A stretch of 64,000 nt of DNA from Deltaproteobacteria bacterium. Its GTDB lineage: Bacteria; Myxococcota; Kuafuiibacteriia; Kuafuiibacteriales; Kuafuiibacteriaceae. A program made the position numbers and the translations under genes. Shown one piece after another: positions 59,953 to 64,000 of this stretch. The notes under the pieces are model-generated. The model did not search any database, was not told the DNA's origin, and saw only the letters and a program-made list of their open reading frames with translations. The stretch is taken from contig JACKEN010000001.1 in NCBI GenBank assembly GCA_020632995.1, positions 2,078,001 through 2,142,000 of the forward strand, written 5' to 3'. Position 1 is the stretch's first letter. Each line of letters begins with the position of its first letter.

Positions 59953-61812
59953 TCAGGCTGGCTCCACCAGCTCCACGTCGATCCCCACCGCCTTCATCAG
60001 GCGCAGGGCGTTGGTGGACTGCACCGGCCCCTCGCGGAGGCGGTAGTCGAAGGAGATCCGGTCCGCCAGGACCTCGTCGCAGAAGTGCTGGTTCGTGGCC
60101 CGCCCCGCGGGCAGGGTGTCGGCCACCTTGGCCAGGGCGAGATCGTGGGTCGTGACGATGCCCATCGCCCCCGCCAGGCTCAGCCAGCGCACCACGCTCA
60201 CCGCCCCGATGTAACGCTCCTTGCTGTTGGTCCCGTGGAGCATCTCGTCCAGGAGGTAGAGCAGCGGCGGATCCGAGACCCGGGCCTCGTCCACGATGTG
60301 CTTGAGGCGGGCGAGCTCCGCGTAGAAGTGGGAGGTGCCGTGAGCGAGCGAGTCCACGATGCGCACCGAGGTCGCCAGGCGCATCCGCGACAGGCGCAGT
60401 CGCCGCGCGGGCACCGGCGCCCCCGCCTCGGCCAGCACCACCGCGAGCCCCACCGCGCGCAGCAGCGTGCTCTTGCCGCTCATGTTGGAGCCGGACAGGA
60501 TCAGCACCGAGCCCGGCCCGCCGAGGTCGAGGTCGTTCGCGACGACCTTCCTGCGATCGATGAGGGGGTGGCTCAGGCCCTCGGCGGTGAAGGCCGGGGC
60601 CCCCTCGAACATCTCCGGCATCGCGTAGTCGGGGCGCTCGTGGGCCAGAGCCGCGAGCGAGGCGAGCGCCTCGATGTCGCCCAGGGCCTCCAGCCAGCCG
60701 CGCAGGCGCGGCCCGGTGGTGCGCCGCCACCGCTCGGTGCGCAGCACAAGGTTGAGCTCCCACAAGGTCGCGGGGCCCACCGAGAGGGCGAAGAACATGT
60801 TCAGCCGGGCGTCGAGGAGGTTCACCAGGCTCTGGAGCCGCGCAATCTGCCTTGCCGCCGGCACCCCCTCGGTGGCGAGGCGCTGGTGGATGTCGTTCAG
60901 CAGGCCCGCTTGCGCCGGGGCCGCCTCCACCGCCTGGATGAGGCGGGCGTAGCGCATCAACACCCGCTCCGGGCCCGACAGGACCTGGGCCCGGGCCTCC
61001 ACCATGCCGCGCGTCCCGAGGATCACCGCGGCGTGCAACAGGAGCGCCCCCGCGAGGGGCCAGCCCGCCTCGGTGAGGACGTAGAGCACCACCGCGGCCG
61101 CGGTGAACAGCGGCACCGCCACCCCCGCCACCGCGAGCAGGCCGGGCACCGGCAGGGGCGGGGCGCGCTCCGCCCACTCCAAGAGGGCGCTGTCGTCGGC
61201 GACCCGGTGGTCCTCACCCGCCGAGGCGGTGACGAGCGACTCCCTGAGGTCGAGGTTGGGCGCCAGCTCCGCCACCGCGGCCTGCCGCGCCACCACGGTG
61301 TCGAGCGGTGCCCCGCCCGCGAGCCAGCGCGCCAGGGTGCGACGGCCGGGTGCGGTGGCGGCCCGACACAGGAGCTGGAAGAGGGAGGCCTTGCCGAACA
61401 GGTCGAGGTCCTGCGCGGTGGCCACCGCGCCCTCCCCCACCCCGGCGCTCGCCACCCCCGGCCCCGCGAAGTCCGCCCCTTCGTCGGGGAGCTCACGCCA
61501 GCGCTCCTCGAGGCGGTCCACGCTCTCCCGGTAGAAGCGCACCGCGGCGGCCATGCGGCGGCGGCGGTCGAAGGCGCGGTCCTGCTTCACGCCCAGGATC
61601 ACGAAGCCGGCCGCGAGGGGGATCAGGGCCAGCCAGGGCCCCCCGCCCCGGGTCCACAGGGGCAGGAAGATCAGGAGCACCGCGACCGCGAGGAGCACCA
61701 GGCGGAGGTTCCCGAGGCGGTCCACCGACCGCTCGGCCGCGGCCAGGGCGGCCTCGCGGTCCTGCAGGCGAGCTTGCAGCCCCGGGAGGGGGCTCTCAGC
61801 GACGGAGGTCAT
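59953..61812 (-). CDS. Membrane-anchored MutS-like ATPase
   Basis: 619 residues. Two helices near 37-76 and a second pair near 223-268 flank a clamp-like region; the C-terminal third is the MutS ATPase domain: Walker A GSNMSGKST (441-449), YLLDEMLHGTNSKER (Walker B, D522-E523) and TTHDLAL. The mismatch-recognition domain I of MutS is absent, so it is not a standard mismatch sensor. Membrane-bound MutS-like proteins of this layout occur in several phyla with unknown function. It is the first gene of an operon with the Nudix hydrolase. Confidence 0.9.
   Translation of the reverse strand: MTSVAESPLPGLQARLQDREAALAAAERSVDRLGNLRLVLLAVAVLLIFLPLWTRGGGPWLALIPLAAGFVILGVKQDRAFDRRRRMAAAVRFYRESVDRLEERWRELPDEGADFAGPGVASAGVGEGAVATAQDLDLFGKASLFQLLCRAATAPGRRTLARWLAGGAPLDTVVARQAAVAELAPNLDLRESLVTASAGEDHRVADDSALLEWAERAPPLPVPGLLAVAGVAVPLFTAAAVVLYVLTEAGWPLAGALLLHAAVILGTRGMVEARAQVLSGPERVLMRYARLIQAVEAAPAQAGLLNDIHQRLATEGVPAARQIARLQSLVNLLDARLNMFFALSVGPATLWELNLVLRTERWRRTTGPRLRGWLEALGDIEALASLAALAHERPDYAMPEMFEGAPAFTAEGLSHPLIDRRKVVANDLDLGGPGSVLILSGSNMSGKSTLLRAVGLAVVLAEAGAPVPARRLRLSRMRLATSVRIVDSLAHGTSHFYAELARLKHIVDEARVSDPPLLYLLDEMLHGTNSKERYIGAVSVVRWLSLAGAMGIVTTHDLALAKVADTLPAGRATNQHFCDEVLADRISFDYRLREGPVQSTNALRLMKAVGIDVELVEPA
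60842..60855. repeat. Iterated palindrome GCAATCTGCCTTGC
   Basis: An exact site in the MutS-like gene, written on the coding strand as GCA-AGG-CAG-ATT-GCG, with AGG and ATT among the rarest codons of the window. Confidence 0.65.
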
Positions 61813-61830
61813 GATGGGCGCGGTCCGAGC

Positions 61831-62568
61831 TCACTGAGCAGCGGCGGGCGCCTGGGCGGGGTCGACGATGGAGGCGTCGTAGCGGACGGTCAACCTGTCC
61901 TGCGGCTCCAGCGTGAGGTCCGGCTTCTGGGTGGTGACGATGTCCAGCCGATTGAGCTGCCCCTCGGCCACCTGGAACGTGTAGCGGGACTGGATGTTGA
62001 ACTTGTAGCCCTCGAGGTAGGTGAAGGGCCCGTAGGCCTGCCCGCGCATCCGCACCGCCACCTTGAGCTCGTGATCGCCGGGGCCGATCGGGCCCGAGAA
62101 GAGCTGCAGGGGCTCGCCCTCGTCGAGGCGGCCGTCGCTGTTCTCGCGGTCGAAGATGGTCTGGCCATCCAGGGTGTAGGTCGCGCGCTCCACCGTGAAG
62201 CCGTTCCCGGCCTCGCTCAGGTGGGAGATGATGGCGCGGGTGCGGACCACCACGCCGCTCAGGGCGCTCGTCTTGAGCGCGTTGACCCGCATCTCGGCCC
62301 GCTCGATGCGCTTGGTCATGACGTCGATGCGCTCCCGGAAGCTCAACAGCTGGGTCCGGTAGTCGGTGATCGCCGCCTCGTTCACCGACGGCTTCGCCGA
62401 CGCCGGGGCCGCGGTGGGGGCGGGGGCGATCTCCGGCAGCGCCGGGGTCGCCTCGGGTGCTGCCTCTTCCACCGGGGCGGGCGCCTCAGCGGGCGCCGGG
62501 TCCTGGGCCAGGGCGGGGGTGCCGAGGCACAGCGCCATGATCAGGGCGGCCGAGCTGTAGCTACGCAT
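61831..62568 (-). CDS. Secreted coiled-coil protein, unknown
   Basis: 245 residues. Sec signal peptide (cleavage after ALAQ, residue 22), an Ala/Pro/Glu linker (23-58), a coiled coil (about 68-105) and a beta-sandwich half with LDGQTIFDRENSD, GDHELKVAVRMRG and FTYLEGYKFNIQSRYTFQV. A GGAGG site precedes the ATG at 62568. The pattern is that of periplasmic adaptor or scaffold proteins found in myxobacteria; annotations as acetyltransferase in similar proteins come only from the Ala/Pro linker. Function unknown. Confidence 0.8.
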   Translation of the reverse strand: MRSYSSAALIMALCLGTPALAQDPAPAEAPAPVEEAAPEATPALPEIAPAPTAAPASAKPSVNEAAITDYRTQLLSFRERIDVMTKRIERAEMRVNALKTSALSGVVVRTRAIISHLSEAGNGFTVERATYTLDGQTIFDRENSDGRLDEGEPLQLFSGPIGPGDHELKVAVRMRGQAYGPFTYLEGYKFNIQSRYTFQVAEGQLNRLDIVTTQKPDLTLEPQDRLTVRYDASIVDPAQAPAAAQ

Positions 62569-62660
62569 GGTCAGGCCTCCGGATAGCATCGTTTCCAAGG
62601 ACACGCATCCCCCCGGTGGGACACATCGGCCCCCGACGCACATACTTGAGTCGGCAGCCC

Positions 62661-63470
62661 TCAGCCCGCGACGTCCCGCATCCCGTACAGGCCTGGCGCG
62701 CGCCCCGGCTGGCCGAGGAACCGCGCCGCGGCCACCCCGCCCGCCGCGAAGAGGTCCCGGGAGGCCGCGCGGTGGGTCAGCTCGAGCCGCTCGGTGGGGC
62801 CGACCAGGTACACGGTGTGCTCCCCGATGATGTCGCCGCCCCGGATGGACTGCAGCCCGATCTCATCCTGCCCGCGGGGGCCCACGTCCCCCGCCCGGGC
62901 GCAGATCGCGTCCCGCTCGAGGTCCTGACCCCGGGCCTCGGCCACCGCCCGGCCGAGGGCCCAGGCGGTGCCGCTCGGGGCGTCCCGCTTCTTGGCGTGG
63001 TGCAGCTCCAGGATCTCGAGGTGGTAGCCCGGCAGGGCCGCCGCCGCCCGGCGGGCGAGGTCGATGAGCACCGCCACCCCGAGGGAGAGGTTCGGAGCGA
63101 GGAGCACCGGGATGCGCTGGGCCGCCGCCTCGATCCGGGCCTGGTGCCCGGCCTCGAAGCCGGTGGTGGCGAGCACCACCGGCGCCCCGACCTCGATCGC
63201 CTGCTCGAGGTGCGTCAGGGCGGCGGCCGGCGGGCTCACCTCCAGCACCACCCGCCCGGCGGAGATCACGCCGAGGTCCGCGGTGGCCACCCCAGCGCAG
63301 CCGGCCAGCTCGGGGGCGAGGCTCGCCACCAGCGCGCCCTCCCCCGCCCCGCCGGCCCGGACCAGGGCGCCCATGAGCGCGAGGTCGGGGGCCTGGTACA
63401 CGTGCGCGCAGAGGCGGCGCCCCAGGCGGCCCGCCGCCCCCGAGACCACCACCTCGATCAAGACATCCAC
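62661..63470 (-). CDS. dapB: 4-hydroxy-tetrahydrodipicolinate reductase
   Basis: 269 residues. NAD(P)-binding GAAGRLG near the N-terminus, the catalytic block ELHHAKKRDAPSGTA (His pair and Lys), RGGDIIGEHTVYL and LTHRAASRDLFAAGGVAAARFL, ending in GLYGMRDV. It reduces the DapA product in the lysine/diaminopimelate pathway. It overlaps dapA. The frame starts with GTG at 63470, but a TTG at 63461 (overlapping the dapA stop) would give the family-typical start MIEVVVSGAAGRLG. Confidence 0.95.
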   Translation of the reverse strand: MDVLIEVVVSGAAGRLGRRLCAHVYQAPDLALMGALVRAGGAGEGALVASLAPELAGCAGVATADLGVISAGRVVLEVSPPAAALTHLEQAIEVGAPVVLATTGFEAGHQARIEAAAQRIPVLLAPNLSLGVAVLIDLARRAAAALPGYHLEILELHHAKKRDAPSGTAWALGRAVAEARGQDLERDAICARAGDVGPRGQDEIGLQSIRGGDIIGEHTVYLVGPTERLELTHRAASRDLFAAGGVAAARFLGQPGRAPGLYGMRDVAG

Positions 63471-64000
63471 CCCTGCAGGTCCGCGTCCTCCGCCATGCCG
63501 CGGTAGGCGTTCATCGCCGCCCGCACCTTCATGGCCAGGCCGTCGTCGGCGGTGACCAGGGGCATGCGCACCCGGGCCGGGGCCCAGCCCGCCAGGGCCA
63601 TCGCCGCCTTCACCGGGATCGGGTTGGAGGACAGGAACATCGCCTTCGAGAACTCCACGATGCGCGAGTTCAGGGGCCGCGCGGTGGCGAAGTCGGCGGC
63701 AAGGGTGGCCTTCACCAGCTTCGCGGTGTCGCCCGGGATGATGTTGCTCACCACGCTGATCACCCCGCGCCCGCCCACCGCCACGAAGGGCAGGATGGTG
63801 AAGTCGTCGCCGCTCAGCATCGCGAAGGGCTTGTCGCCCACCAGCGTCAACGTCTCTTGCGCCCGGATCATGTTCGCGGTGGCGTCCTTGAGCCCGATGA
63901 TGACGCCCTCGTGCACCAGCTTGGCGATGGTCTCGGGCATCAGGTCGCTCGCGGTCCGGCCGGGCACGTTGTAGGCGATGATGGGCATGCCCACCTCCTC
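63458..64000 (-). CDS. dapA: 4-hydroxy-tetrahydrodipicolinate synthase, C-terminal part
   Basis: The last 180 codons are visible; the N-terminus lies beyond the window. YNVPGRT holds the proton-relay Tyr and IIGLKDAT the Schiff-base Lys; MLSGDDFTILPFVAVGGRGVISVVSN is also diagnostic. The enzyme condenses pyruvate with aspartate semialdehyde, the first step of lysine/meso-diaminopimelate synthesis. It is followed by dapB with a 13-bp overlap (or a 4-base one if dapB begins at TTG), forming a dapA-dapB operon. Confidence 0.95.
   Translation of the reverse strand, partial: EEVGMPIIAYNVPGRTASDLMPETIAKLVHEGVIIGLKDATANMIRAQETLTLVGDKPFAMLSGDDFTILPFVAVGGRGVISVVSNIIPGDTAKLVKATLAADFATARPLNSRIVEFSKAMFLSSNPIPVKAAMALAGWAPARVRMPLVTADDGLAMKVRAAMNAYRGMAEDADLQGWMS

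Noticed and set aside
1..64000. CRISPR arrays, tRNA or rRNA genes, insertion sequences, integrases
   Set aside because: Looked for spaced direct repeats, T-loop-like GTTCRANYC with acceptor stems, and transposase or recombinase motifs on both strands; none found.

Overview
The window looks like chromosomal DNA of a very GC-rich member of the Myxococcota (the former deltaproteobacterial myxobacteria and relatives). The evidence is the extreme third-position GC, the many Cys-rich or repeat-built lipoproteins, two membrane-anchored Ser/Thr kinases, a MYXO-CTERM-like tail on a multihaem protein, a PilT ATPase, and a TolQ/TolR/TolR trio like the gliding motors of Myxococcus. No rRNA, tRNA, CRISPR array, insertion sequence or prophage block was recognised. 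Coding density is high. No stretch longer than about 300 bases lacks a gene; the longest gaps are 6265-6527, 49866-50065, 1102-1278 and 52396-52568.

Layout. 1-5.8 kb: a type III asparaginase, a small membrane protein, a PcaF-type thiolase followed by an aldehyde-dehydrogenase homologue that has lost its catalytic Cys, an unknown gene and a PAP2-VanZ fusion. 5.8-12.7 kb: small secreted protein, beta-helix lipoprotein, tyrosine phosphatase, Fe-S rRNA uridine methyltransferase, a fused MoaD-MoaE molybdopterin synthase and a Cys-rich lipoprotein. 12.7-18.2 kb: a heterodimeric ABC exporter and a Ser/Thr kinase. 18.2-22.0 kb: one tightly packed minus-strand operon: archease, a 101-aa protein, an AbiEii/MenT-type nucleotidyltransferase, the RNA ligase RtcB and two lipoproteins. 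22-30 kb: a conserved secreted protein, a multihaem cytochrome, FtsE without FtsX, a 1241-aa lipoprotein built of 7 Ig-like and 5 Cys-containing repeats, and small genes. 30-33 kb: acyltransferase, a DUF4130-uracil glycosylase fusion with decayed active-site motifs, and an M23-like lipoprotein.

33-37.9 kb: a 1385-aa polymorphic-toxin-like protein whose last about 180 residues switch to lower GC and carry a PD-(D/E)xK-like signature, followed by a probable immunity gene. 37.9-43.8 kb: hybrid histidine kinase, CPA2 antiporter and PilT. 43.9-52.4 kb: lipoproteins, an HExxH protease, a serine beta-lactamase fold protein and a flavin amine oxidase. 52.5-58.8 kb: TolQRR-like motor, Ser/Thr kinase, caspase-like protein, a small secreted protein and a phage-type protein. 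58.8-64 kb: DUF4349 lipoprotein, Nudix hydrolase, membrane-anchored MutS-like ATPase, secreted coiled-coil protein, dapB and the end of dapA.

Two observations stand out. First, an imperfect 14-bp palindrome, GCAR-N6-YTGC (with a TTGAC-ended variant), occurs about 50 times, almost always inside genes and spelled with codons that are otherwise rare here. It behaves like a highly iterated genome motif. Second, the RtcB/archease RNA-repair genes are co-transcribed with an AbiEii-type toxin-like pair, suggesting a combined RNA damage/repair or RNA-modifying module.
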